Source: JAFMJV01 sp963800275
GTDB taxonomy: Bacteria > Chloroflexota > Limnocylindria > Limnocylindrales > CSP1-4
DNA: 64,000 nucleotides
Reading direction: 5' to 3'
Assembly: GCA_963800275.1 (NCBI GenBank)
Contig: CAWDAI010000002.1
Coordinates: forward strand, 62,001 to 126,000
The notes under the pieces: model-generated
The model's input: only the letters and a program-made list of their open reading frames with translations
Told to the model about the DNA's origin: nothing
The model's database searches: none
Made by a program: the position numbers and the translations under genes
Part shown: positions 8,513 through 17,265 of the stretch, one piece after another
How the letters are laid out: each line of letters opens with the position of its first letter
Numbering within the stretch: position 1 is the first letter of the stretch

Positions 8513-8601
8513 TCGTCTTGCGGGCAGGGGGGCTGGAGCAGCGCCTGCAGCGCCAGCCCGGACGGCCCCGAAGCGCGTGGCCGGGGCAGGGCAGGGGACC
8601 G

Positions 8602-8636
8602 TTGAGCGCGCTCACGGTCCGCGTATACTCGCCTGC
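8602..8636 (+). promoter_or_regulatory. Promoter of ilvE, leaderless arrangement
   Basis: TTGAGC (8602-8607) and TATACT (8624-8629) are separated by 16 bases, close to the sigma-70 consensus. The ATG at 8637 is only seven bases past the -10 box, so transcription should begin at or within a base or two of the start codon. No ribosome-binding site is present. This is the clearest leaderless promoter in the window. Confidence 0.75.
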
Positions 8637-9632
8637 ATGTTGACGCAGAAGTCCGACTCCCGAACCGCTGAAGCCACGTCAGATCGTCAGGCCAGCCGCC
8701 CCGGCGCGCGCCCGCAGGACGACACGGTATGTTGGTTCGAGGACGCCTGGGTGCCCCTGGCCCAGGCGAAGGTCAGCGTGATGACCCATGCCTTCCTCTA
8801 CGGCACCGCCGTCTTCGAGGGCATCCGTGCCTACTGGAACGAGGACGCAGAGCAGCTCTACCTGCTGAAGGCGCGCCCGCACTTCGAGCGCATCCTCGAT
8901 TCGTCTCGGATCCTGATGATGGACCCGCACTACAGCGTGGACGAGATGGTCGATATGACGCTCGAGCTGCTGCGCAAGAACGGCTACCGCGAGGACTGCT
9001 ACGTGCGGGCCACGGTCTACAAGTCGGACGAGGCCATCGGCGTGAAGCTCCACGGCCTCGGATCCAAGCTGAACTTGCTGTCGCTCCCGTTCGGGGACTA
9101 CATCTCGGTCGATGAGCCCATCAGCTGCGGCACCGTCTCCTGGCGCCGGACCGGCGATCTCAACATCCCGTCGCGGGCCAAGATCACCGGCTCCTACGTC
9201 AACCCGGCCTTCTCCAAGACGGAGGCGGCGCTCAACGGCCACGACGAGGCCATCGTCCTGACCCACGACGGCAAGGTGTCGGAGGGCAGCGCGGAGAACC
9301 TGTTCATGGTGCGGCGCGGCCAGCTGGTCACGCCCGGTGTCACCAGCGACATCCTCGAGGGCATCACCCGCGGCGGCATCATCGACATCGCCCGGCGGGA
9401 GCTGGACCTGGAGTGCCACGTCAGGCCCATCGATCGCAGCGAGCTGTACGTCGCCGACGAGGTCTTCCTCTGCGGCACCGGCGGCCAGATCTCGGCCGTG
9501 GCCTCGATCGACCACCGGCCCATCGGGGACGGTCGCATCGGCCCCATCACGCGGGCGATCATGGACGTCTACTTCGACGCGGTGAAGGGCAAGCACCCCC
9601 ACTACAAGGACTGGGTCATCCCGGTCTACTAG
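8637..9632 (+). CDS. ilvE: Branched-chain amino acid aminotransferase
   Basis: 331 residues of fold-type IV PLP enzyme. The sequence FLYGTAVFEGIRAYWN is the typical N-terminal motif. Lys182 in SRAKITGSY is the PLP-binding lysine by position, and EGSAENLFMV is the conserved EGxxxNLF motif. It transfers amino groups between glutamate and the 2-oxo acids of leucine, isoleucine and valine in the cytosol. The ~35 residues before the core are polar and probably disordered. Start chosen at ATG 8637, immediately downstream of a -10 box. The gene is single; the next gene is convergent, 78 bases away. Confidence 0.93.
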   Translation: MLTQKSDSRTAEATSDRQASRPGARPQDDTVCWFEDAWVPLAQAKVSVMTHAFLYGTAVFEGIRAYWNEDAEQLYLLKARPHFERILDSSRILMMDPHYSVDEMVDMTLELLRKNGYREDCYVRATVYKSDEAIGVKLHGLGSKLNLLSLPFGDYISVDEPISCGTVSWRRTGDLNIPSRAKITGSYVNPAFSKTEAALNGHDEAIVLTHDGKVSEGSAENLFMVRRGQLVTPGVTSDILEGITRGGIIDIARRELDLECHVRPIDRSELYVADEVFLCGTGGQISAVASIDHRPIGDGRIGPITRAIMDVYFDAVKGKHPHYKDWVIPVY

Positions 9633-9710
9633 TCACTGGCCTCGGCCCGGCAAGGCTGCGCTGCGCGAGGCTGCGCCGCGCTCGAGTCAACGGCCCGAGT
9701 GCCTTGGTCG

Positions 9711-11591
9711 CTAGGGCTTGAGTGACTTGGTCCTGGAGCCCACGATGACGACGAAGTCGGCCGTGGTGGCTGCATCGTCGACCCGTTCGAGCGTGCGACC
9801 CTTGTCCTTGAGGGTGCGCTTCAGACGCGCGAACGTCTGTGGCATCTTCTCGTCCGCTCCGTTGTAGACGCGGATGACGGTGCCGCCGAAGTCGGTGGTC
9901 TCGGCCTTGCCGTCATTGACCGGGGGCACGATCGCGTCCATGCCCTTGCCCGCGAGGTTGGAGGCGATATCGATGGCCTTGTTGTTGCGCCCGCCCTCGC
10001 CATTGAGCACATAGACGGTGGCGCCCTCGTCGCGGATCTGGAGCATCTTGCGGGCGGTGGCCTTGCTGGTGCTGAAGACGTTCTTGACGGCCGAGCGGAT
10101 GGCGGAGGGCTTGGCGATCAGGTCGTACGAGCCAGACGAGCAGGCCGGATAGCAGTCCGTCACATAGCGACTGCTGCCGAGCACCAGGTTCTCGCGGTTG
10201 TTCAGGTCGATCTTCTGGGCCAGCGTGAGCATCTTGGGGATGAGCTTGGTCGGGATGTTCGTCTTGACGTCGCTCGCGAGCTGCTTGACCAGGCCCGTGA
10301 TCACGCCTGGCTGGAGCAGCTCGTTGATATCGGTCTGGTCGCGCACCGAGGTGATGACGCGCTGCTGCCGGGCCGCGCGGTCGAAGTCGGACGAGCCGTG
10401 GCGCGAGCGGGCGTAGGCCAGGGCGTCCTGGCCGTTCAGCTTGCGCATGCCCGGCGGGATGTAGAGCTTCAGCTTGCCGCGTCCGTCACCGGTGGCATAG
10501 CTCGTGTCCATCACCGGCAGCTGCACATCCACGATCACGCCGCCGAGGGCGGAGACCACGTTGCGGAAGCTGTTGAGGTCGACCGAGAGGTAGTACTGGA
10601 TGTCCAGCCCGTAGAGCTCGCCGAGGGCGCCCATGAGCGCGTTGTAGCCACGCTGCTTGTCATTACCGGGGAAGAGATCCGAGCGGCTGCGCGCGATCGT
10701 GTAGAGCGTGTTGATCTTGTTGTTGTACGTGCCGCCGAGCGCCCGGTAGGCGGGCCAGCTCTTGGGCAGGGGTACGCGCGTGGTGTCGCGCGGCAGAGAG
10801 ATGAAGGCCAGCCGTCCGGTGGTCGGATCGATGCTGACGGTGATCATGGTGTCGGTCAGCAGGCTGGCGTCGTTGATACCCTGTCGTCCGCCGTCCTGGC
10901 CGATGAGCAGGATGTTCAAGCGGTCGGTGCCGTCCCATTCGGGCCCGGGCGTCGGGGTCGGCCCGGCCTCGGTGGTCTCTGGCGTGGCCTCGTCTGCCGC
11001 CTGCGTCGGATCGGGCGTCCTGGCGGCACCGGGGTCCGCGGTCGGGTCGTCGGTCTTCTCGCCCACGAGCTCGAACTGCTTGCCGCCCTGGGTGACCAGC
11101 TCCTCACCGGTCAGCACCTCGCTCGAGTCACCCTCGCCGCTCTTGGCGATCTGGGCGTAGACGTCATTGGCGAACATGACCGGCTGGGCCAGGGCCACGT
11201 GGCTGCCCACGAGCACGACCACGAGGGCCACGAGACCCGCCAGCGAGAGCGCCCGCGTGCCGGCGCTGCCCACGGTGCGGTCCACCGCCAGGCGATAGGC
11301 GTCGAGCATGGCCGCGAGCCGATAGACGACATCGAACAGGAAGAACAGCAGGACCGCCTGCAGGAAGGCGGGATCCGCGATCTGCTCGATGAGGTCGCTG
11401 CGGGTGCCGCTCACCACCCGGCCGATGGCGGCCACGATGAGGAAGATGGGTAGCGCCGCCCACAGGACCGCGCGCAGCCAGCGACCGAGATAGGCATGGC
11501 CGAGACCGGGGAAGAGGAACGAGAGGAATGCAGCCGCGAAGGCGCTCCGCCTTGGACGCACGGCTACGTCGGCTGGTACCACGAGCGGCAT
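9711..11591 (-). CDS. LytR-CpsA-Psr family cell-envelope protein
   Basis: 626 residues from the ATG at 11591 (an upstream in-frame GTG at 11651 is possible). The N-terminus has about four hydrophobic segments, beginning with AFLSFLFPGLGHAYLGRWLR, a TM2-like membrane motif. A Pro/Thr/Asp-rich linker follows, then an LCP domain at about 224-410 (RLNILLIGQDG, FISLPRDTTR, LNGQDALAYARSRH, DFDRAARQQRV) and a LytR_C domain at about 520-620. LCP enzymes transfer lipid-linked polymers to the cell wall or other envelope acceptors outside the membrane. Most have one membrane helix; this multi-helix start is longer than usual. It is transcribed away from ileS and converges on ilvE. Confidence 0.9.
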   Translation of the reverse strand: MPLVVPADVAVRPRRSAFAAAFLSFLFPGLGHAYLGRWLRAVLWAALPIFLIVAAIGRVVSGTRSDLIEQIADPAFLQAVLLFFLFDVVYRLAAMLDAYRLAVDRTVGSAGTRALSLAGLVALVVVLVGSHVALAQPVMFANDVYAQIAKSGEGDSSEVLTGEELVTQGGKQFELVGEKTDDPTADPGAARTPDPTQAADEATPETTEAGPTPTPGPEWDGTDRLNILLIGQDGGRQGINDASLLTDTMITVSIDPTTGRLAFISLPRDTTRVPLPKSWPAYRALGGTYNNKINTLYTIARSRSDLFPGNDKQRGYNALMGALGELYGLDIQYYLSVDLNSFRNVVSALGGVIVDVQLPVMDTSYATGDGRGKLKLYIPPGMRKLNGQDALAYARSRHGSSDFDRAARQQRVITSVRDQTDINELLQPGVITGLVKQLASDVKTNIPTKLIPKMLTLAQKIDLNNRENLVLGSSRYVTDCYPACSSGSYDLIAKPSAIRSAVKNVFSTSKATARKMLQIRDEGATVYVLNGEGGRNNKAIDIASNLAGKGMDAIVPPVNDGKAETTDFGGTVIRVYNGADEKMPQTFARLKRTLKDKGRTLERVDDAATTADFVVIVGSRTKSLKP

Positions 11592-11673
11592 CGTAGCCGC
11601 TCTCCCCGAAGCCTGCCCACGCTGCAGGATGGTGGTGCGGCCCCGCACCACCCGAGGATGTCTGGCGCTCGGC

Positions 11674-11679
11674 TAGACT
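11674..11679 (+). promoter_or_regulatory. -10 box of ileS
   Basis: TAGACT ends ten bases before the ileS ATG at 11690, with no ribosome-binding site between. No clear -35 element. It probably drives a leaderless or nearly leaderless message for the ileS-lspA-rluD-gmk group. Confidence 0.5.
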
Positions 11680-11689
11680 TGGCCGACCG

Positions 11690-14600
11690 ATGTCACAGAG
11701 CCCCTTCCCGGCTGTCGCAGCCCAGCCTGACCTCGCTGCCCAGGAACACCAGACGCTCGACTTCTGGCGTGAGCGCTCCATCTTCGCCAAGCTGCGCGCG
11801 CAGACCGCCGGCCACGAGCACTGGTCCTTCGTCGACGGCCCCATCACGGCCAACAACCCGATGGGCGTGCACCACGCCTGGGGCCGGACCTACAAGGACG
11901 CCTTCAATCGCTACCAGGCCATGCTGGGCAAGGAGCTGCGCTGGCAGAACGGGTTCGACTGCCAGGGCTTGTGGGTGGAAGTCAACGTCGAGCGCGAGCT
12001 GGGCTTCACCAGCAAGAAGGACATCGAGACCTTCGGCATCGCCGAGTTCGTGCGCCTGTGCAAGCAGCGCGTCCTGACCTACGCCGCGGTCCAGACCGAG
12101 CAGTCGATCCGCCTGGGCTACTGGATGGACTGGAACGACCCCGACGAGCTGCGCCGCCTGCGCGACCTGCTGGAGCAGGATCCGAGCCAGGTCATCACGG
12201 TGGAGGGCCCGGAGGGCCCGGTCACCGACACGGTGGAGATGATCGTGGGTCGGCTGGGACTGCCGGAGCTGGGCGGCTCCTACTTCACCTTCAGCAACGA
12301 GAACAACGACCTCATCTGGGCCTTCCTCGCCGAGTGCGACCGGCGTGGCTGGCTCTATCGGGGCGTCGACTCGATGCCCTGGTGCACCCGCTGCGGCACG
12401 GGCATGAGCCAGATGGAGATGAACGAGGGCTACGCCGAGCGCGAGGATCCAGGCCTGACGGTGCGCTTCAAGCTCGCCGAACGCCCGGGCGAGTCGCTGC
12501 TGGTGTGGACGACCACGCCCTGGACCATGACTGCCAACGTGGCCGCCGCGGTCCACCCCGAGCTCGACTACGTGCTCATCGACCAAGGTCGCGACGGCGA
12601 GCGCTTCTGGGTCGGCAAGGCCGCCCTCAAGACGGCCGTGCAGGGCGACTTCAAGGTGGTCGGCCAGGCCAAGGGCGCGGAGCTCGTGGGCCTGCACTAC
12701 CGCTTCGCCTTCGACGATCTGCCCATCGTGGGGGAGACCTTCGCGGCGGGCGTCGACGAGACCGGCGCTGCACCCTACCGTCACCGCGTCATCGCCTGGA
12801 CCGAGGTGGGCGAGGACGAGGGCACCGGCATCGTGCACATCGCGCCCGGCGGCGGCGCCGAGGACTTCGGGCTGGGCAAGCAGCTGGGCCTGCCGGTCAT
12901 CGCGCCACTCGACGAGGCCGGCAAGTACCTGGCGGGCTTCGGCAAGTTCGAGCGCAAGGACGCCGCGGGCGTGGCCGCGGAGATCGTGGAGGAGCTGCAA
13001 GCGCTCGACTACTACTACCACCTCGAGCCGTATACCCACCGCTACCCGCACTGCTGGCGCTGTGGCACCGCGCTGCTCTTCCGCGTGGTGGACGAGTGGT
13101 ACATCTCCATGGGCGAGGTCTACGAGCAGCCGCGCGAGAAGCTGACCAGGGAGCAGGTGGACGCGAGCCTGCGCTACCAGATCATGGAGGTCGTGGACCA
13201 GATCGACTGGTACCCGGGTTTCGGCTACGACCGCGAGATCGACTGGCTCTTCACGATGGGCGACTGGATGATCTCCAAGAAGCGTTACTGGGGCCTGGCC
13301 CTGCCCATCTGGGAGTGCACCGAGTGCGAGGCCTACCAGGTCATCGGCGGGCGCGAGGAGCTGGCCGAGGTGGCGAGCCGCGGCTTCGAGCAGCTGGACG
13401 GGCGCACGCCCCATCGACCGTGGGTGGACGAGGTGATCGTGCCCTGCCGCGAGTGCGGGGCCGATGCGCGCCGCATCCGCGACGTGGGCAACCCCTGGCT
13501 GGACGCGGGCATCGTGCCCTTCAGCACGCTGCACTACCGCACCGACCGCGAGTACTGGGAGAAGTGGTTCCCGGCCGACTTCGTGACCGAGTCGTTCCCC
13601 GGCCAGTTCCGCAACTGGTTCTACTCCATGCTCGCGATGGGCACTGTGCTCCGCCGAGAGCGGCCCTTCAAGTCGCTCTTCGGCTACGCCACGCTCTATG
13701 GCGAGGACGGCCGCCCGATGCACAAGTCATGGGGCAACGCCATCGAGTTCAACGAGGCCGCCGAGCGCATGGGCGTGGACGTCATGCGCTGGATGTACGC
13801 GAGCGCGCGACCGGAGGACAACATCCTCTTCGGCTACCACACCGCGGACGAGGCGCGGCGCGAGCTGCTGGTGCTGTGGAACGTGCTGGCCTTCTTCACG
13901 ACCTATGCCCGACTGGGTGGCTGGGCACCGTCGCGCGCGGTCATCGGCGAGCAGGCCGACGACCCTGCCCGTTCGCTGCTCGATCGCTGGATCCTCTCGC
14001 GCGCGGCTGCGATGGCCGCGCTCGCCGGGCGCTCGATGGAGGTGTACGACACCCGCGGCGCCACCCGCGCCATCAGCGCCTTCGTGGACGACCTCTCCAC
14101 GTGGTGGCTGCGGCGCTCGCGCCGGCGCCTCTCGCGGGGCGATGATGCCGCCGACCGCGACGCCGCCTTCGGCACGCTGCACCTGGCGCTGATGAGCGTG
14201 GCTCGCACCATGGCGCCGCTGCTGCCCTTCCTGGCCGAGCGCTTCCACCAGGTGCTGGTGGCGCCGACCGCGGAGGACGCACCCGAGTCGGTGCACCTCA
14301 GCGCCTGGCCGGCGGCCGACCTGGCGCCCCTGCGGGACACCGCCCTGGAGGCGGCCATGAGCGACCTGCGCCGGGCCGTCGAGCTGGGCCGCACGTTGCG
14401 CAGCCAGGCCGGCATCCGCGTGCGCCAGCCGTTGGGCACGTTGTGGCTGGCCCTGCCCAGCGGGGCGCTCGTGGAGGGGCTGCCCGACGACGCCATCGAT
14501 GAGCTGCTGTGGCAGCTGGCGGAGGAGCTCAACGTCAAGACCGTCGAGATCATCGGTGACGAATCGGAGCTGCTCGACCGGCGCGTGAAGCCGCTGCTGC

Positions 14601-15085
14601 CGGTCATCGGCAAGAAGTATGGCTCGGCCATCCCGGCCATCATGGCTGCCGCTCGCGCCAACGACGTCGAGTACCACCCCGACGGCTCGGTCACGCTCGG
14701 CGGCGTGACCCTCGCGCCCGATGAGGTGGAGATCCTGGCCACGCCCCGGGAGGGCACAGCCGTAGCCCACGACGAGGGCATCGTGGTGGTCATCGATACC
14801 GAGCTCACGCCGGAGCTGCTGGCCGAGGGCGACGCCCGCGAGCTGACGCGCGCGGTGCAGGACCTGCGCAAGCAGGCCGAGCTGGCGCTCGATGCGCGGG
14901 TCTCGCTCTACCTCGACGGCCCGGCCGAGGCCATGGAGCGGCTCGAGCCGCACCTCGAGGGCGTGGCCGCGGACGTGCTGGCCGACGAGATCCATCGCGG
15001 CCCCGCGCCGGCTGGCGCGACCGCTGCCCAGCTGGCCCTGGGAGCGGGATCGGTGACGGTCGCGCTGGAGGGCGTCGGTGGCTGA
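11690..15085 (+). CDS. ileS: Isoleucyl-tRNA synthetase, divergent long type
   Basis: 1131 residues, a class I aminoacyl-tRNA synthetase charging tRNA-Ile. The HIGH-like site reads HHAW (residues 61-64, within NPMGVHHAWGRTYKD) and the KMSKS-like site reads MHKSWGN (677-683), both departures from the textbook motifs. The editing domain has LLVWTTTPWTMTANVA. Cys pairs occur at CTRCGTG and at CTECE/CRECGAD. The C-terminal third includes the anticodon-binding region and a long extension ending before LALGAGSVTVALEG. Length and layout resemble eukaryote-like IleRS of Chloroflexota and some actinobacteria. lspA begins within its last eight bases. Confidence 0.88.
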   Translation: MSQSPFPAVAAQPDLAAQEHQTLDFWRERSIFAKLRAQTAGHEHWSFVDGPITANNPMGVHHAWGRTYKDAFNRYQAMLGKELRWQNGFDCQGLWVEVNVERELGFTSKKDIETFGIAEFVRLCKQRVLTYAAVQTEQSIRLGYWMDWNDPDELRRLRDLLEQDPSQVITVEGPEGPVTDTVEMIVGRLGLPELGGSYFTFSNENNDLIWAFLAECDRRGWLYRGVDSMPWCTRCGTGMSQMEMNEGYAEREDPGLTVRFKLAERPGESLLVWTTTPWTMTANVAAAVHPELDYVLIDQGRDGERFWVGKAALKTAVQGDFKVVGQAKGAELVGLHYRFAFDDLPIVGETFAAGVDETGAAPYRHRVIAWTEVGEDEGTGIVHIAPGGGAEDFGLGKQLGLPVIAPLDEAGKYLAGFGKFERKDAAGVAAEIVEELQALDYYYHLEPYTHRYPHCWRCGTALLFRVVDEWYISMGEVYEQPREKLTREQVDASLRYQIMEVVDQIDWYPGFGYDREIDWLFTMGDWMISKKRYWGLALPIWECTECEAYQVIGGREELAEVASRGFEQLDGRTPHRPWVDEVIVPCRECGADARRIRDVGNPWLDAGIVPFSTLHYRTDREYWEKWFPADFVTESFPGQFRNWFYSMLAMGTVLRRERPFKSLFGYATLYGEDGRPMHKSWGNAIEFNEAAERMGVDVMRWMYASARPEDNILFGYHTADEARRELLVLWNVLAFFTTYARLGGWAPSRAVIGEQADDPARSLLDRWILSRAAAMAALAGRSMEVYDTRGATRAISAFVDDLSTWWLRRSRRRLSRGDDAADRDAAFGTLHLALMSVARTMAPLLPFLAERFHQVLVAPTAEDAPESVHLSAWPAADLAPLRDTALEAAMSDLRRAVELGRTLRSQAGIRVRQPLGTLWLALPSGALVEGLPDDAIDELLWQLAEELNVKTVEIIGDESELLDRRVKPLLPVIGKKYGSAIPAIMAAARANDVEYHPDGSVTLGGVTLAPDEVEILATPREGTAVAHDEGIVVVIDTELTPELLAEGDARELTRAVQDLRKQAELALDARVSLYLDGPAEAMERLEPHLEGVAADVLADEIHRGPAPAGATAAQLALGAGSVTVALEGVGG

Positions 15086-15680
15086 GGCATCCGCCTCGGC
15101 CACGTCCCGCCCACCCGAGACGCCTGCCCGGAGGCGCCGCCGCTGGGCCCTGTTCCTGGGCCTGGCCGCCGCCGTCATCCTCCTCGACCAGCTCTCCAAG
15201 ACCTGGGTCGACGCCTCGTTCGAGCTCGCCTCCCGTTCGGTGTCGTCGGGTGAGCCGGGCGGACCGACCGAGCTCATCGGCGATCTGGTCCGCATCGCCA
15301 AGACCTATAACGACGGCGCCATCTTCGGCTTCCTCGATGCCACGGCCGGCCTCATGGCCCTGCTCTCCCTCTTCGTCATCGGCGGGATCTCCTGGTACGA
15401 GTGGCGCTATGGGGCGGGCCTCGGGCCCATGGTCACGGTCGGTCTCGGCCTGCTGCTCGGAGGCGCGGTGGGCAACCTCATCGACCGCGTGCGCTTCGGC
15501 CACGTCGTGGACTTCGTGGACATGGGCATCGGCGATTCACGCTGGTACACCTGGAACTTCAGCGACGCCGCGGTCTTCATCGGCATCCTGCTGCTGCTCG
15601 GGGCCGCCCTGCTGGGCGACCGCGCGCCCGCTGTGCCCCCGGCCTCCGGGGCGGCCCACAAGCCGGAGGGGAGCGTATGA
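15078..15680 (+). CDS. lspA: Lipoprotein signal peptidase (SPase II)
   Basis: 200 residues with four membrane helices. It cleaves signal peptides from prolipoproteins at the membrane face. The aspartic protease pair is visible as Asp136 in GNLIDRVRFGHVVDF and Asp163 in WNFSDAAV. Other hallmarks are LDQLSKTWV near the start and KTYNDGAIFGF. The N-terminus has about 20 extra polar residues. Translation probably starts at GTG 15078, overlapping ileS by eight bases, and ends in a TGA that shares bases with the rluD ATG, so the three genes look translationally coupled. Confidence 0.95.
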   Translation: MAEASASATSRPPETPARRRRRWALFLGLAAAVILLDQLSKTWVDASFELASRSVSSGEPGGPTELIGDLVRIAKTYNDGAIFGFLDATAGLMALLSLFVIGGISWYEWRYGAGLGPMVTVGLGLLLGGAVGNLIDRVRFGHVVDFVDMGIGDSRWYTWNFSDAAVFIGILLLLGAALLGDRAPAVPPASGAAHKPEGSV

Positions 15681-16621
15681 GCGGGCCGCTCTCGGTGACC
15701 GTGCCCGAAGGTGCCGCCGGCAGTCGCGCCGATCGCTTCATGGCCGATGCTTCGGGCCTCTCGCGTGCGTACGTGCAACGGCTCATCAGCGACGGTCGGC
15801 TGACCAGCGCGGGTGAGCGGGTCCGCGCGCGCGACCCGGTACGGGCCGGCCAGGCGCTGGTGCTGGACGTGCCCGAGGCTCGGCCGGACGAGCTGGTGCC
15901 GGAGGACATCCCGCTCGATGTGGTCTATCGGGATGACGACGTCATCGTCATCGACAAGCCCGCGGGGCTGGTCACGCATCCCGCGCCCGGGCATGCGACG
16001 GGCACGCTGGTCAACGCGCTGTTGGCGCTGGAGGCCGGCTGGGGCGGCCTGGGCACGGTCGCGGGCGTGGAGCGGCCCGGCATCGTGCACCGGCTGGACC
16101 GCGACACATCCGGGCTCATCGTGGTCGCGCGCAACGACGCCGCCCAGGTCTCGCTGCAGGCGCAACTCAAGGCGCGACGGGTCCGCAAGACCTACCTCGC
16201 GCTGGCGGGCGGCGTGGTCAACGCGCAGCTGGGCCGGATCGAGAAGCCCATCGGCCGGGACCCGCGCCACCGACAGCGCATGGCCGTCACGGCCCAGGGC
16301 AAGCCCGCGGTCACCGGCTACCGGGTGCGCGAGCGCTTCGCCGAGTGGACGCTGCTGGAGCTCGACCTCATCACCGGCCGCACCCACCAGATCCGCGTGC
16401 ACCTCGCCTCCATCGGCCACCCGGCCGCGGGCGACCCGGTCTATGCCACCGGCGACGTGCGGCGCGGACCGCACGGGCTGGGCCGCCTCTTTCTCCATGC
16501 CTGGAAGATGGAGTTCCTGTCGCCGGGGTCGGGCCGGCTCGTACGATGTGAGGCACCATTGCCGGAGGAGCTCGAGTCCGTGCTGGACGGGCTGCGCACG
16601 ACCGACGCAGGAAGGAGCTAG
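15677..16621 (+). CDS. rluD: RluD-type 23S rRNA pseudouridine synthase
   Basis: 314 residues. An N-terminal S4-like RNA-binding domain (residues 16-60, RADRFMADASGLSRAYVQRL) precedes the catalytic domain with HRLDRDTSGLIVVARN, where Asp141 is the catalytic residue by position, and GRTHQIRVHLASIGHP. Family members convert uridines of helix 69 in 23S rRNA to pseudouridine. ATG 15677 overlaps the lspA stop (ATGA). Exact target is inferred from RluD homology; RluA/RluC relatives are similar. The lspA-rluD pair is common in bacteria. Confidence 0.92.
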   Translation: MSGPLSVTVPEGAAGSRADRFMADASGLSRAYVQRLISDGRLTSAGERVRARDPVRAGQALVLDVPEARPDELVPEDIPLDVVYRDDDVIVIDKPAGLVTHPAPGHATGTLVNALLALEAGWGGLGTVAGVERPGIVHRLDRDTSGLIVVARNDAAQVSLQAQLKARRVRKTYLALAGGVVNAQLGRIEKPIGRDPRHRQRMAVTAQGKPAVTGYRVRERFAEWTLLELDLITGRTHQIRVHLASIGHPAAGDPVYATGDVRRGPHGLGRLFLHAWKMEFLSPGSGRLVRCEAPLPEELESVLDGLRTTDAGRS

Positions 16622-16659
16622 GGATTCGCGCGATCGAGGGACAGCCAGGGGCACAGGTC

Positions 16660-17241
16660 GTGATCATCTCCGGTCCGTCCGGGGTGGGCAAGGATGCGGT
16701 CCTCGACGCCATGCAGCGGCGCAAGGCGCCCTTTCCACGTAGCTACGTCATCACGGTCACCACTCGCGACCGGCGGCCCAACGAGATCGACGGAGTGCAC
16801 TACCACTTCCTCTCGCTCGACGACTATCAGCGCCTGGTGGCGGACGAGGGCCTGCTCGAGGCGAGCGAGGTCCACCGCCACTGGTACGGGACCCCCCGCG
16901 ACCAGGTGCAGTCGGCCCTGGCCCACGGCCGCGATGCCATCCTCAAGATCGACGTGCAGGGCGCGGACAAGATCCGGGCCAGGGTGCGTGACGCGCTGCT
17001 CATCTTCGTCGTGCCGCCCTCGATGGAGGAGCTCGAGCGCCGGCTGGTCAACCGCGGCACGGAGCCGCCCAAGGACCTCGACATCCGCCTGCGCAACGCG
17101 CGCATCGAGATGGCCCGTCGCGGCGAGTTCGACCACGTGGTCGTGAACGAGACCGACCGCATCGATGAGACGGCCGAGGAGATCGACGCCATCATCTCGG
17201 CCGAGCACGAGCGCTTCGCCGAGCGCACGATCACCGTCTAG
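16660..17241 (+). CDS. gmk: Guanylate kinase
   Basis: 193 residues from GTG 16660. The P-loop GPSGVGKD is at the extreme N-terminus (residues 4-11), with the GMP-binding stretch VTTRDRRPNEIDGVHYHF and ILKIDVQGADKIR following. The enzyme phosphorylates GMP/dGMP to GDP/dGDP. The start is uncertain: no ATG, GTG or TTG precedes 16660 in frame, yet the best ribosome-binding site, GGAAGGAG (16610-16617), sits six bases before an ATT at 16624, which would add 12 residues (IRAIEGQPGAQV). The residue after the P-loop lysine is Asp, where Ser, Thr or Gly is more usual. Confidence 0.92.
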   Translation: MIISGPSGVGKDAVLDAMQRRKAPFPRSYVITVTTRDRRPNEIDGVHYHFLSLDDYQRLVADEGLLEASEVHRHWYGTPRDQVQSALAHGRDAILKIDVQGADKIRARVRDALLIFVVPPSMEELERRLVNRGTEPPKDLDIRLRNARIEMARRGEFDHVVVNETDRIDETAEEIDAIISAEHERFAERTITV

Positions 17242-17265
17242 GCCGGGATGGCGGACTAGGCTGGC

